Below, piece by piece: positions 1 through 12,100 of a stretch of 64,000 nt of DNA (the stretch's first letter is position 1; the number at the start of each line of letters is the position of its first letter). The DNA is taken from assembly GCA_034231615.1 (NCBI GenBank), contig CM067316.1, forward strand, positions 66,410,853-66,474,852, in the 5' to 3' direction. This stretch comes from Meghimatium bilineatum. Lineage: Eukaryota > Mollusca > Gastropoda > Stylommatophora > Philomycidae. The notes below the pieces were generated by a model. That model worked only from the letters and a program-made list of their open reading frames with translations, was not told the origin of the DNA and ran no database searches. Made by a program: the position numbers and the translations under genes.

Positions 1-140
1 AATCATTACAGAAGAGATAAATACTGTTCAAAAAAAGAAACACAACTTTTGTTTGGGAATTACTTTTCTAAAAGGTATTTGCTGATTGGACATATTTCAA
101 CCTATTGACTGTGTCCACCTGGTCATTAACTTATCGATAA

Positions 141-815
141 TCTGAAATGTATTCAACTTCAAAGAAACAAAATAACACACCTCGCAAGATCAAAGTGAAT
201 GATATAGTATTAAAACAGATCCACCAATTCAAATATTTAGGTCCAATGATTACAGCAGATGGAAGAAGTTTAACAGAAATAGGAACCAGAATAGGGCAGG
301 CAAAAACAACATTCAGAAAAATGAAAAATATATTGTGTGATATGACCTTGTCATTAGAGGTGAGAGTTCTGCAGTGCTATCTAACTCCTATAATAATATA
401 TGGACGCGAGTCTTGGACAATAAACAAACTGGAAAGTGGGAAATTAGAGGCAACAGAGATGTGGTTCTACAGAAGAATGATGAGAATACCATGGACTGCC
501 AAAAAATCTAATGTAGAGGTGTTGAAAGAGTTAATTGCGAGTCGGACCTTAATCAACAATATAAGAAAAAGACAATCTTCTTTTTTTTGGCCACTTAATG
601 AGACCGGAAGGTTTAGAGAACATAGTCACAACAGGAAAAATTGAAGGCAACAGAGACAGAGGGCGACAACGTGAGAAAATATTAGACAGTTTGACAACAT
701 GGCACGGCAAGGAAACAACAACGACCTTTATACATAATACTGTGGACAGAGAGCTGTGGAGAGCCATGACCGCCTACGCCAGCCGACATGGCACCTGATG
801 ATGATGAATACTCAA
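141..815 (+). mobile_element. LINE A (RTE-like), 3' part of reverse transcriptase ORF
   Basis: The frame from 147 reads FKYLGPMITADGRSLTEIG, YGRESWTINK and EATEMWFYRRMMRIPWTAK, the region after the RT fingers in RTE/BovB-like LINEs. A frameshift near 600 moves the frame to GKIEGNRDRGRQREK and a WRAMTAYASRHGT end. The stop is followed by TGATGATGATGAATA, the short GAT-repeat tail usual for this group. It is 5'-truncated: sequence before 141 is not recognised. It matches the part that LINE A at 8655-9190 lacks. Confidence 0.88.
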
Positions 816-939
816 CTCATGTTTCGTGAGGGTATGAAAGAGGTCAAGGTCAACCATTTTGGCAATAACTTGTGAAAGGTTCATGAGAATCCCGTGAAAC
901 TTACTCAACACAAAACTCTCTGAACATATTATTGAATGC

Positions 940-1450
940 CTATAAAAGATTGACGGCCCTCAATAAATTCAGTTGAAAATTCAATGCGTTAAGTATATCT
1001 TATCTCACTATAGAGCAACGATACATCATAATTGGACGCTTAGACACTGGACAATCACAAAGTATAGTGACCAGACAATTTAACGTGGTTAGAAGTACCA
1101 TTAGTCGCCTTTGGGGGCGATCTCAACAAACTGACTCAGTCGCAGCCGGCCACGAATTGGAAGATTGGTCGAGTGGCAACTCCTGCAGAAGACCGCTTCA
1201 TACGTCTGCGTTACCTCAGGAATCGGTTTGCACTTGTGTACTCCACAGTCCACTCAGTGACAGCAGCTCGTCGAATTTTAGATCAAACGTTTAGGAACCG
1301 GGAGCACGTCGCTGGTCTTTGGAATAGGATACCCTACATAGATTCTGTTCTGACCGGCATCGCCAGAACCGACTGCAGTGGGCGAACCAGCATCGTCAAT
1401 GGACCGTTGGGAATGACTAGAGACTGGTTTGGTTTAGTTAAAATCTGAAA
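940..1450 (+). mobile_element. Tc1-like transposase fragment, N-terminal half
   Basis: Around 1010 the sequence reads EQRYIIIGRLDTGQS, then VTRQFNVVRSTISRLWGR, the paired helix-turn-helix of Tc1 transposases. After a frame change comes TPAEDRFIRLRYLRNR. By 1370 it reads RLQWANQHRQWTVGND, just before the first catalytic Asp region. It breaks off at about 1440. A second copy of the same family, from 32858 on the minus strand, aligns with 940-1300. Confidence 0.85.
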
Positions 1451-1455
1451 ATTTC

Positions 1456-2112
1456 TACATGCCAAGATTGAAATATTCATTTCTTCATATCAAGGTCTAT
1501 CTAGTTATTTGCGAAACCATTTGTTGTCTTTCAGCGTCAGGGGTAGAAACGTTTTCTGGAGATTGCCCTCGTGTGTGCTGAATATATTATGGAGTTTGTC
1601 GGCTCTTTTATTTCTGTGGTCCTTCGTTTTCGTGGTCGGCCTCTAGGTCTGCCTTATCTGTGTAGCATAGCTTGCTGTGGTATGCTGTCTGATGGTAGTC
1701 TGCTGATGTGTGCAAACCATTTGATCTGTTGTCTCTTAATATCTTACAAGATTGGGGTGGTACTGGTTCTTTGTCTAATGTCCTCATTCCTCACTCTCTC
1801 TCTCTTAACGATATTCCCAGGATTATACGTAATCATGCCATTTCAGCTGTCATATGTTTACGTTTGTCTTGTGCTGTCGCTGTCCATGTTTTGCTTTGGT
1901 AGCACTGCGTGTGCATAATAATGGTTTTGAAAAGAAAATAGCATTATTCAAAAAGATTCTTATTGCCAACGCTGTGCTACCAAATCTGCATTTAAATCTA
2001 CATTTTTGTTTCTGAAGATTGCTGTCATTTGCCCTAGGACTTGGTATGCTTGACTACATCTATTTTGTATATCTTTACTGCTCATGCCAAGGTTGAAACA
2101 TTAATTCCGTAA
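1456..2112 (-). mobile_element. LINE D fragment, 3' part, single-copy version of the 49-bp seed
   Basis: The reverse complement aligns with 29365-30290: it shares the blocks encoding GQMTAIFRNKNVDL and the end with a TAGATAGA-like tail (near 1493). It is flanked by an imperfect direct duplication of about 26 bp (catgccaag.ttgaaa at 1459 and 2085), which could be an old target-site duplication. The segment that is expanded fivefold at 29395-29639 occurs once here, at about 2010-2060. Confidence 0.75.
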
Positions 2113-2233
2113 ATAAAACTTTTGTAACACGTTTGAAATAATGTGGCATTTCTTTTGTTTGAACACTATATCATGATATCAAACACAGCAGGCATTTATT
2201 CAATCAATGAAAATAAATAATGACATCACGCAG

Positions 2234-2338
2234 GCACTAACAACGTGCATACACGCATGCTAAAACCATTAACAACGTACATACACGCATGCTAAAAACA
2301 CTAACAACGTACATACACGCATGCTAAAACCACTACCA
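2234..2338. repeat. Minisatellite, ~35 bp x 3
   Basis: Three tandem units share aacaacgtacatacacgcat followed by gctaaaa. The first is slightly diverged. Confidence 0.85.
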
Positions 2339-2389
2339 ACTACGACCGCAGAAACTGATATCAATAGAAAGCTGACGATCACAACCACT

Positions 2390-2632
2390 GACATAAACAC
2401 CACATTGATGTTAATATACACTAAAGTTAACATAAACACCACATTGATGTTAACATACACTAAAGTTAACATAAACACCACATTGATGTTAACATACACT
2501 AAAGTTAACATAAACACCACATTGATGTTAACATACACTAAAGTTAACATAAACACCACATTGATGTTAACATACACTAAAGTTAACATAAACACCACAT
2601 TGATGTTAATATACACTAAAGTTAACATATGT
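2390..2632. repeat. Minisatellite, 39 bp x 6
   Basis: Six nearly identical units carry cataaacaccacattgatgt then taacatacactaaagttaa. The 39-bp length keeps frames open on both strands, which creates spurious ORFs. Confidence 0.95.
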
Positions 2633-2869
2633 CATTCTCACCGACGCAACACAGATTTTTATAAACACAAAATAGTATCGATTAGCACACATACTTAACT
2701 CAATAAACACACAATGTTATCAATCAGAACATTGACACAATACAGAAGAAATATAACCAATACACACATTTTTTCAGGAACAAATTTGATCGAAGAGCAG
2801 ATTGAATCAATAAACACATTATCAATACTAGAATCAACAAACTGACTACGACACACTCTGACATCAGAA

Positions 2870-3065
2870 TATACTGATATAACCACACACTGATATCAGA
2901 ACACACTGACAGCAGAACACACTGATATCAGAACACACTGACAGCAGAACACACTGATATCAGAACACACTGACATCAACACATACTGTGATAAACACAT
3001 ACTGACAAAAATATACAATGACATCAACTCACAATGACATCAGCACACACTGACATCAACACACT
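2870..3065. repeat. Degenerate 16-19 bp repeat
   Basis: Units of the form cacactgatatcagaa and cacactgacatcaaca, variable in length, run to about 3065. The 240 bp before it (2633-2869) hold no recognisable feature. Confidence 0.7.
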
Positions 3066-3136
3066 GATGTGGTCCGTTAGTGCATTATGTTTATCTGGTC
3101 GCTAAATAAAAAGTATTTATTGTATTCAGACACTCG

Positions 3137-4640
3137 AGAATGATTTGATTTGGTCGGATAGTGATTGATGTGGTCGGATAGTGATTGATGTGGTCGGATA
3201 GTGATTGATGTGGTCGGATAGTGATTGATGTGGTCGGATAGTGATTGATGTTTGATGTGGTCGGATAGTGATTGATATCTGATGTAGTCCGATAGTTATT
3301 GATGTTTGATGTGGTCGGATAGTGATTGACGTGGTCGGATAGTGATTGATGTCAGATGTAGTCGGATAGTGATTGATGTGGTCGGATAGTGATTGATGTT
3401 TGATGTGGTCGGTTAGTGATTGATATTTGATGTGCACGGTTAGTAATTGATGTTTGATGTGGACGGTTAATTATTGATGTTTGATGTGGACGGTTAATGA
3501 TTGATGTTTGATGTGGACGGTTAGTGATTGATGTTTGATGTGGACGGTTAGTGATTGATGTTTGATGTGGACGGTTAATGATTGATGTTTGATGTGGACG
3601 GTTAATGATTGATGTTTGATGTGGACGGTTAGTGATTGATGTTTGCTGTGGTCGGTTAGTGATTGATGTTTTATGTGGTCAGTTAGAGATTGATGTTTGA
3701 TGTTGTCAGTTAGTGAATAATGTTTGATGTGGTTGGTTATTTATTGATGTTTGAAGTGGTCGGTTAGTGATTGATGTTTGATGTAGACAGTTAGCGATTG
3801 ATGTTTGATGTGGTTTGATAGTGATTGATGTTTGATGTGGTCGGTTAGGGATTGATGTTGTATGTCGTAGGTTAGTGATTGATGTGTGTGGTCAGTTAGT
3901 GATTGATATGTGATGCGGTTGATTATTGATTGATGTTTGTTGTCAGTTAGTGATTGATATTTGATGTGGACAGTTAGTGATTGATGTTTGTGGTCAGTTA
4001 GTGATTGATGTTTGATGTGGTTGGTTATTGATTGATGTTTGATTTAGTGATTGATGTTTGTTGTGGACAGTTAGTGATTGCTGTTTGTTGTGGACAGTTA
4101 GTGATTGATGTTTGTTGTGGACAGTTAGTGATTGCTGTTTGTTGTGGACAGTTAGTGATTGATGTTTGTTGTGGACAGTTAGTGATTGATGTTTGTTGTG
4201 GACAGTTAGTGATTGATTTTTGTGGTCAGTTAGTGATTGATGTTTTATGTGGTCGGTTAGTAATTGATGTTTTATGTGGTCAGTTAGTGATTGATGTGTG
4301 TGGTCAGTTAGTGATTGATGTATGATATGGTTGATCATTGATTGATGTTTGTGGTGAGTTAGTGATTGATATTTGATGTGGTCGGTTAGTAACTGATGTA
4401 CGATATGGTTGGTTTGTAGTTAATGTTTGATGTAGACAGTTAGTGAATGATGTTTGATGTGGGCAGTTAGTAACTGATGTGGACAGTTAGTGATTGATGT
4501 TTGATGTGGGCATTTAGTAATTGATGTTTGATGTGGTCAGTTAGTAATTGATATTTGATGTGGTCAGTTAGTGATTGATGTATGATGTGATTGGTTTGTA
4601 ATTATGTTTGATGTAGACGGTTAGTGAATGATGTTTGACA
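3137..4640. repeat. Minisatellite, 20-bp then 27-bp units, abutting exon 6 donor
   Basis: The first part (to about 3250) has 20-bp units gtgattgatgtggtcggata. Most of the rest has about 27-bp units with an added gtttgat. Divergence is moderate and uneven. The array stops about 14 bp from the TFAP2 exon 6 splice donor. Confidence 0.93.
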
Positions 4641-4654
4641 CGAAATGCTCTTAC

Positions 4655-4793
4655 TTGGCTGCCAACAGCATGTTCTTTCTATTGTGGAACTCGCCGGGAT
4701 CAATGTGTCTTGTGTTGTACTCGGCGATCTGTCTGGACGGAAACTCGGTTTCACAAAGGTAGGAGTAGTCTCGTGCTAAGCGGAGAGTCTCAC
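4655..4793 (-). CDS. TFAP2: TFAP2 exon 6 (start of helix-span-helix)
   Basis: The 139-bp exon reads [20 protein letters not shown], then [20 protein letters not shown] and MLLAA, with a split codon at each end. It matches the AP-2 segment that in vertebrates begins [20 protein letters not shown] and ends in RKNMLLATK. It is one codon shorter than the human exon as I recall it. The family uses this region for dimerisation. The acceptor ttgtttcag and donor CCAA|gtaaga are both good. The start ([12 protein letters not shown]) is more diverged than exons 4 and 5. A 1.5-kb tandem array stops about 14 bp beyond the donor. The final exon is not found between here and position 1. Confidence 0.93.
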
Positions 4794-4838
4794 CTGAAAC
4801 AAGGTAGATACAAAATCTCAACTTTGAGATGAATTCAT

Positions 4839-5143
4839 AATCGTCAACACTTGCACGAAATTTGAAACTGTAACTGTGTCAACACTTGCACGAAATTTGA
4901 AACTGTAACTGTGTCAACACTTGCACGAAATTTGAAACTGTAACTGTGTCAACACTTGCACGAAATTTGAAACTGTAACTGTGTCAACACTTGCACGAAA
5001 TTTGAAACTGTAACTGTGTCAACACTTGCACGAAATTTGAAACTGTAACTGTGTCAACACTTGTAAGAAATTTGAAACTGTAACTGTGTCAACACTTGCA
5101 CGAAATTTGAAACTGTAACTGTGTCAACACTTGCACGAAATTT
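4839..5143. repeat. Minisatellite, 35 bp x ~8.7
   Basis: Units caacacttgcacgaaatttg plus aaactgtaactgtgt are almost identical; one unit has tgtaagaaat. It lies in intron 5, 46 bp upstream of the exon 6 acceptor on the gene strand. Confidence 0.96.
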
Positions 5144-5237
5144 GGATACAGATGATGATGGTGATGATGAGCATCATCCTGTGAGCTAGTGGCTCGTGAT
5201 AGCACGTAGTCTTTCGGACACACACACACACAGTACA

Positions 5238-5795
5238 TATCTTCTTAGTTAAGTAACCAAGGTGACACACGGACTTGTACCTTCTTAGTTAAGTAACCAA
5301 GGTGACACACGGACTTGTATCTTCTTAGTTAAGTAACCGAGGTGACACACGGACTTGTATCTTCTTAGTTAAGTAACCGAGGTGACACACGGACTTGTAC
5401 CTTCTTAGTTAAGTAACCAAGGTGACACACGGACTTGTATCTTCTTAGTTAAGTAACCGAGGTGACACACGGACTTGTATCTTCTTAGTTAAGTAACCGA
5501 GGTGACACACGGACTTGTATCTTCTTAGTTAAGTAACCGAGGTGACACACGGACTTGTATCTTCTTAGTTAAGTAACCGAGGTGACACACGGACTTGTAT
5601 CTTCTTAGTTAAGTAACCGAGGTGACACACGGACTTGTATCTTCTTAGTTAAGTAACCGAGGTGACACACGGACTTGTATCTTCTTAGTTAAGTAACCGA
5701 GGTGACACACGGACTTGTATCTTCTTAGTTAAGTAACCGAGGTGACACACGGACTTGTATCTTCTTAGGTGAGTAACCGAGGTGACACAAGAACA
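5238..5795. repeat. Minisatellite, 40 bp x 14
   Basis: Units cttcttagttaagtaaccga plus ggtgacacacggacttgtat come in two linked variants (ccaa with tgtac, ccga with tgtat). It is very homogeneous. Sequence from 5796 to about 6230 is unique with no recognised feature. Confidence 0.97.
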
Positions 5796-6234
5796 TGTTT
5801 CAGGTATGTTCTCTCAAAGGCATGCTTGTATTAGGGTGGTTTACGGGTTCGGGTCCAGAGGAAGGCATTACTGTGGGGGAGTATGTCAGGATCATGACGT
5901 TCTGCCAGTCATGCGTATACACGTATACATTTCTGGACCAACTATCTCATCATTTTTCTCTCACATCTGTCGGTATATTTTGAAGTGATGGCACACCCAA
6001 TCATTCCTAGCAGACTTAATATTCTTCCATAACAGAATAAAGGCAATGTCCTCTGGCCTACATCTTTTTCTCGAACATGGAGATTTCTTCCATAAACGAC
6101 AGACGTAAACAATTGAGACAATACATGTGGTGAAATGATTTTTTCACAGGTAACAGGTTGTCAGCGTACCTCTCAGCTTTCCTTAAGCGCCTCCTACGAC
6201 ATGCCTGGAAAGAAGACAATGGCACTATCTCACA

Positions 6235-7075
6235 CGGGGCTTAGTGTAGATATCACGGTTGTGAGTCCTAGCATGACAAGCAACACAAATACCACGGTTG
6301 TATGTTCGAACTCGACAGATAACACAGGTATCATAGTTGTAAATCCTACCTTGACAGGTATTTTTTTATTTATCACAGATACCGCAGTTGTGAATCCTGA
6401 CTATGTAGGTAGCACAGTTGTGAGTCCTACCTTGACATATAACTTATATTCATAACAGGTGTCATAGTTGTGAGTCTTTCCTTGATGGTAACAGAGTTGT
6501 GAGTCATAGCTCGACAGATAGCATAGTTATAAGTCATAACTTTACAGGTACATGTTTTACAGGTAACACAATTGTGTCGTAGCTAGACAAGTATCACAGT
6601 TGTGGGTCAATGCTAGACATTTATCACAGTTGTGAGTCCTATCTTGACAGGTAACACAGTTGTGAGTCCAACATTGACAGGTAACACAATTGTGAGTCAT
6701 GGCTAGACAGGTATCATATCTGTGTGTTATAGTTAGACAGGTATCACATCTGTGTGTTATAGTTAGACAGATATCACAGCTGTGTGTTATAGTTAGACAG
6801 ATATCACATCTGTGTGTTATAGTTAGACAGATATCACAGCTGTGTGTTATAGTTACACAGGTATCACAGTTGTGTGTTATAGTTACACAGGTATCACAGT
6901 TGTGTGCCATGGCTAGGCAGATATCACAGCTGTGTGTTATAGTTACACAGGTATCACAGTTGTGTGTTATAGTTACACAGGTATCACAGTTGTGAATCTC
7001 GCCTTGAAAAGTAACACAGTTGAGTTATAGCTTGCCAGGTATCACAGTTATGAGTCCTACTATGACAGGTAATAC
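6235..7075. repeat. Minisatellite, 30 bp x ~28
   Basis: Units of the form cacagttgtgagtcctacct plus tgacaggtat. The 6690-6990 part is homogeneous (gtgttatagttagacaggta) and the ends are decayed. It ends about 50 bp from TFAP2 exon 5. Confidence 0.93.
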
Positions 7076-7130
7076 TATCAAGAACAGGTAAACATGCTTC
7101 ACCAATAAGAGCAGCCAAAATATGACTTAC

Positions 7131-7249
7131 CTTCAACCAATGAGGTCAGAAGTGTGACGTTAGCAGCTTTTCTGCGACCTGCAGGTAGGCTTAGCCCAAT
7201 TTTCTCCAACTTATCTCTCAACGATCGTCCACCATTTTTAGATTTTGCC
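7131..7249 (-). CDS. TFAP2: TFAP2 exon 5 (basic region)
   Basis: The 119-bp exon reads [18 protein letters not shown], then [22 protein letters not shown], nearly identical to vertebrate AP-2 over its whole length. It is the core of the basic DNA-binding segment that leads into the helix-span-helix domain. The donor is GAAG|gtaagt, a good match to consensus. The acceptor is ttgtaag with a moderate pyrimidine tract. The first base completes the split Arg codon of exon 4 and the last base starts the Gly codon completed in exon 6. A 30-bp tandem array ends about 50 bp from the donor side. Confidence 0.96.
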
Positions 7250-7361
7250 CTTACAAGAGAATTGACAGGTAAGAATCAAACAGTTCAGGTGAAATATATT
7301 AATGAAACAGGTAAGTAATATATGGAAATCACACAACTAAATTGTTTCTCAGGACACAAAC

Positions 7362-7500
7362 AATGCAATAAAAGATGAGAAATAAGACAATGAAAGATGA
7401 GAAATAAGACAAAGAAAGATGAGAAATCAGACAAAGAAAGATGAGAAATCAGACAAAGAAATATGAGAAATCAGAGAGTGAAAGATGAGAAATCAGATTT
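7362..7500. repeat. Minisatellite, 22 bp x 6
   Basis: Units gacaaagaaagatgagaaat plus ca, slightly diverged. It begins about 110 bp from the exon 5 acceptor. Confidence 0.9.
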
Positions 7501-7689
7501 ATATCAAGGTTACCAAATGTGAAGATGTGAGTCAAGGTTGTCATGTGTGTAAAGTTTAACATGCAAATATATGTCAAGGTTATGACACGCATCACGTTTG
7601 AAATATATGTCAAGGTTGTGAATCGTGTAGAAAGTTTTCATATTTACAGCTGAGATTAAAATTTAACAAACATAAGACGTTCATAAGAT

Positions 7690-8060
7690 ATGATAGAGAA
7701 ATGAACAAACATAATATTTGTTATAAAACGTTCATTCTTGTGACAGAGAAATGAACAAAAATAATACTTGTTATAAAACGTTCATTCATGTGACAGAGAA
7801 ATGAACAAAAATAATACTTGTTATAAAACGTTCATTCATGTGACAGAGAAATGAACAAAAATAATACTTGTTATAAAACGTTCATTCATGTGACAGAGAA
7901 ATGATCAAACATAATATTTGTTATAAAACGTTAATTCATGTGACAGAGAAATGAAAAAAACATAATCATTTTTATAAGACGTCCATTCATGTGACAGAGA
8001 TATGAACAAACATAATATTTGTTATAAGACGTTCTTTCATGTGACAGAGAAATGCACCTC
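7690..8060. repeat. Minisatellite, 50 bp x ~7
   Basis: Units contain gttataaaacgttcattcat then gtgacagagaaatgaacaaa. Central units are nearly identical and the outer ones have drifted. Confidence 0.95.
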
Positions 8061-8587
8061 AATCTAATTTTGCAAATAAAATTTGGTCTATAAATACGTC
8101 TGATGTCATTAAAAAAATTGACTAGCAAAGTTCTTGGACATGACGATTGGCATTGGCAAGGATATTTGTCAGAAGAGGCAAACAAAGTGTACTCAACACT
8201 GGGAGCAAACATCCAGTGCCACATCTCAACATCCAAGGAAGACACTTCATCTCAGCGAGACACTCGCTCGCCATCATACGATTCCCTAAATTCATATTCT
8301 TTACTCACTCCCCGTGCGTTCTTTCCCACTTCATGTTCAAGTCTTGTGAGTGCTCTCCCTCTGTGTAACATTTCCGTGTGCAAGATGTTGGCATCTCTGT
8401 CTAAAACTTCTTCATTCAATATAATTATTGAAAGACCTCGTTCAAACCTGATCACAGGAATGACCACCATCTTGTAACTACTAATTGTCAGAACCGCTAT
8501 TGACACTGACAATGTTGGGATCGTGTTCAGGATTCAAAAGACACAATTGTTTTTAGCAAAGAGGTGAAATATTTGCAAACCCCTTCT

Positions 8588-8626
<39 letters not shown>

Positions 8627-8654
8627 TTAAGCACGTGATCAGGCCTTGATTGTG
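8061..8654. other. Unique intron sequence with a GA microsatellite
   Basis: No gene or element recognised. Several open frames overlap on both strands but none resembles a known family. A pure (GA)n tract lies at 8591-8622. Confidence 0.5.
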
Positions 8655-9190
8655 AACGGTACTTGGAAGATAAAATTAAAACATAAATAAGTCCAGAACA
8701 ATGTGGCTCTGTAGAAGGCAAAGTTACCAACAATGCTATATATATTTTGAGCACACTAATAGAGAGGTAAAAACAGATCTGTATCTCTGTTTTATAGACT
8801 ACACGAAAGCATTTGATAAAGTTAAACATAGTGAAGTTATACACATGCTAGAGAATTTGAACATCGACAGCAAGGATTTAAGAATCATCAAGAACATGTA
8901 CTGGCAACAAACAGCAGCAATAAAGGTAGGAAACCAATTTGGTCCTTTTCAACTAATAAAACAAGGAGTTAGACAGGGATGTGTACTTGCACTAGATACA
9001 GTGAAAACATGATGCGTGCAATAGCTGATATCCCAGGAATATCAGTGGGAGGACATAACATAAATAATTTGAGACATGCGGATGACACTGTTCTGATTGC
9101 AAAAAGCGAGGAAGACCTTCAAGATTTAATTAATGTAGTAGTCACAGAAAGTAAAGAGAAAGGTCTCTTCCTAAATATCAAGAAAACATA
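8655..9190 (+). mobile_element. LINE A (RTE-like), reverse transcriptase core
   Basis: It reads PEQCGSVEGKVTNNAIYIL, then LYLCFIDYTKAFDKVKH (RT motif with the first catalytic Asp), IKNMYWQQTAA, GVRQGCVL and, after a frame change, NNLRHADDTVLIAKSEEDL, where the usual YADD is HADD. It ends NIKKT at 9189, exactly where the 13-bp array begins. In the family the next residues are close to those that start the fragment at 141. The 5' end is truncated. Confidence 0.92.
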
Positions 9191-12100
9191 ACTACTTGGA
9201 GATACTACTTGGAGATACTATTTCGAGATATTACTTGGAGATACTACTTGGAGATACTACTTGGAGATACTACGTGCAGATACTACTTGGAGATACTACT
9301 TGGAGATACTACTTGGAGATACTACTTGGAGATACTACTTGGAGATACTACTTGGAGATACTACGTGGAGATACTACTTGGAGATACTACTTGGAGATAC
9401 TACTTGGAGATACTACTTGGAGATACTACTTGGAGATACTACTTGGAGATACTACTTGGAGATACTACGTGCAGATACTACTTGGAGATACTACTTGGAG
9501 ATACTACTTGGAGATACTACTTGGAGATACTACTTGGAGATACTACTTGGAGATACTACTTGGAGATACTACGTGCAGATACTACTTGGAGATACTACTT
9601 GGAGATACTACTTGGAGATACTACTTGGAGATAATATTTGGAGATAATATTTGGAGATACTACTTGGAGATAATATTTGGAGATAATATTTGGAGATACT
9701 ACTTGCAGATACTCGTTACAGATACTACTTGGAGATACTACGTGCAGATACTACTTGGAGATACTACTTGGAGATACTACTTGGAGATACTACTTGGAGA
9801 TACTACGTGCAGATACTACTTGGAGATACTACTTGGAGATACTCCTTGGAGATACTACTTGGAGATAATATTTGGAGATAATATTTGGAGATACTACTTG
9901 GAGATAATATTTGGAGATACTACTTGGAGATACTACATGGAGATACTACTTGGAGATACTACTTGGAGATACTACTTGGAGATACTACTTGGAGATACTA
10001 CTTGGAGATAATATTTGGAGATACTACTTGGAGATAATATTTGGAGATACTACTTGGAGATACTACATGGAGATACTACTTGGAGATACTACATGGAGAT
10101 ACTACTTGGAGATAATATTTGGAGATACTACTTGGAGATACTACATGGAGATACTACTTGGAGATACTACTTGGAGATACTACTTGGAGATACTACTTGG
10201 AGATACTACTTGGAGATAATATTTGGAGATACTACATGGAGATACTACTTGGAGATACTACTTGGAGATACTACTTGGAGATACTACATGGAGATACTAC
10301 TTGGAGATACTACATGGAGATACTACTTGGAGATAATATTTGGAGATACTACTTGGAGATACTACTTGGAGATACTACTTGGAGATACTACTTGGAGATA
10401 CTACTTGGAGATACTACTTGGAGATAATATTTGGAGATACTACTTGGAGATACTACTTGGAGATACTACTTGGAGATACTACTTGGAGATAATATTTGGA
10501 GATACTACTTGGAGATACTACTTGGAGATACTACTTGGAGATACTACTTGGAGATAATATTTGGAGATACTACTTGGAGATACTACTTGGAGATACTACT
10601 TGGAGATAATATTTGGAGATACTACTTGGAGATACTACATGGAGATACTACTTGGAGATACTACTTGGAGATACTACTTGGAGATACTACTTGGAGATAC
10701 TACTTGGAGATACTACTTGGAGATACTACTTGGAGATAATATTTGGAGATACTACTTGGAGATAATATTTGGAGATACTACTTGGAGATACTACATGGAG
10801 ATACTACTTGGAGATACTACATGGAGATACTACTTGGAGATAATATTTGGAGATACTACTTGGAGATACTACATGGAGATACTACTTGGAGATACTACTT
10901 GGAGATACTACTTGGAGATACTACTTGGAGATACTACTTGGAGATAATATTTGGAGATACTACATGGAGATACTACTTGGAGATACTACTTGGAGATACT
11001 ACTTGGAGATACTACATGGAGATACTACTTGGAGATACTACATGGAGATACTACTTGGAGATAATATTTGGAGATACTACTTGGAGATACTACGTGCAGA
11101 TACTACTTGGAGATACTACATGGAGATACTACTTGGAGATAATATTTGGAGATACTACTTGGAGATACTACGTGCAGATACTCCTTGGAGATACTACTTA
11201 GAGATATTACTTGGAGATATTACTTGCAGATACTCGTTACTGATACTACTTGGAGATACTACATGGAGATACTACTTGGAGATAATATTTGGAGATACTA
11301 CTTGGAGATACTACGTGCAGATACTCCTTGGAGATACTACTTGGAGATACTACTTGGAGATACTACTTGCAGATACTCGTTACTGATACTACTTGCAGAT
11401 ACTCGTTACAGATACTACTTGGAGATACTACTTGGAGATAATATTTGGAGATAATATTTGGAGATAATATTTGGAGATACTACTTGGAGATACTACTTGG
11501 AGATACTACTTGGAGATAATATTTGGAGATACTACATGGAGATACTACTTGGAGATAATATTTGGAGATACTACTTGGAGATACTACTTGGAGATACTAC
11601 TTGGAGATACTACTTGGAGATACTACATGGAGATACTACTTGGAGATAATATTTGGAGATACTACTTGGAGATACTACTTGGAGATACTACATGGAGATA
11701 CTACTTGGAGATAATATTTGGAGATACTACTTGGAGATACTACTTGGAGATACTACTTGGAGATACTACTTGGAGATACTACTTGGAGATAATATTTGGA
11801 GATACTACTTGGAGATACTACATGGAGATACTACTTGGAGATACTACATGGAGATACTACTTGGAGATAATATTTGGAGATACTACTTGGAGATACTACT
11901 TGGAGATACTACTTGGAGATACTACATGGAGATACTACTTGGAGATAATATTTGGAGATACTACTTGGAGATACTACATGGAGATACTACTTGGAGATAA
12001 TATTTGGAGATACTACGTGGAGATACTACATGGAGATACTACTTGGAGATACTACATGGAGATACTACTTGGAGATAATATTTGGAGATACTACTTGGAG

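Noticed and set aside
5144-5180. gatgatgatggtgatgatga as the tail of an RTE-like LINE
   Set aside because: The sequence before it is a 35-bp array with no LINE coding remnant, so it is only a short simple repeat.
7131-7249. AP-2 exons as a processed pseudogene or transferred gene
   Set aside because: Exons are separated by large introns with intact GT/AG sites and consistent phases, and have no stops.
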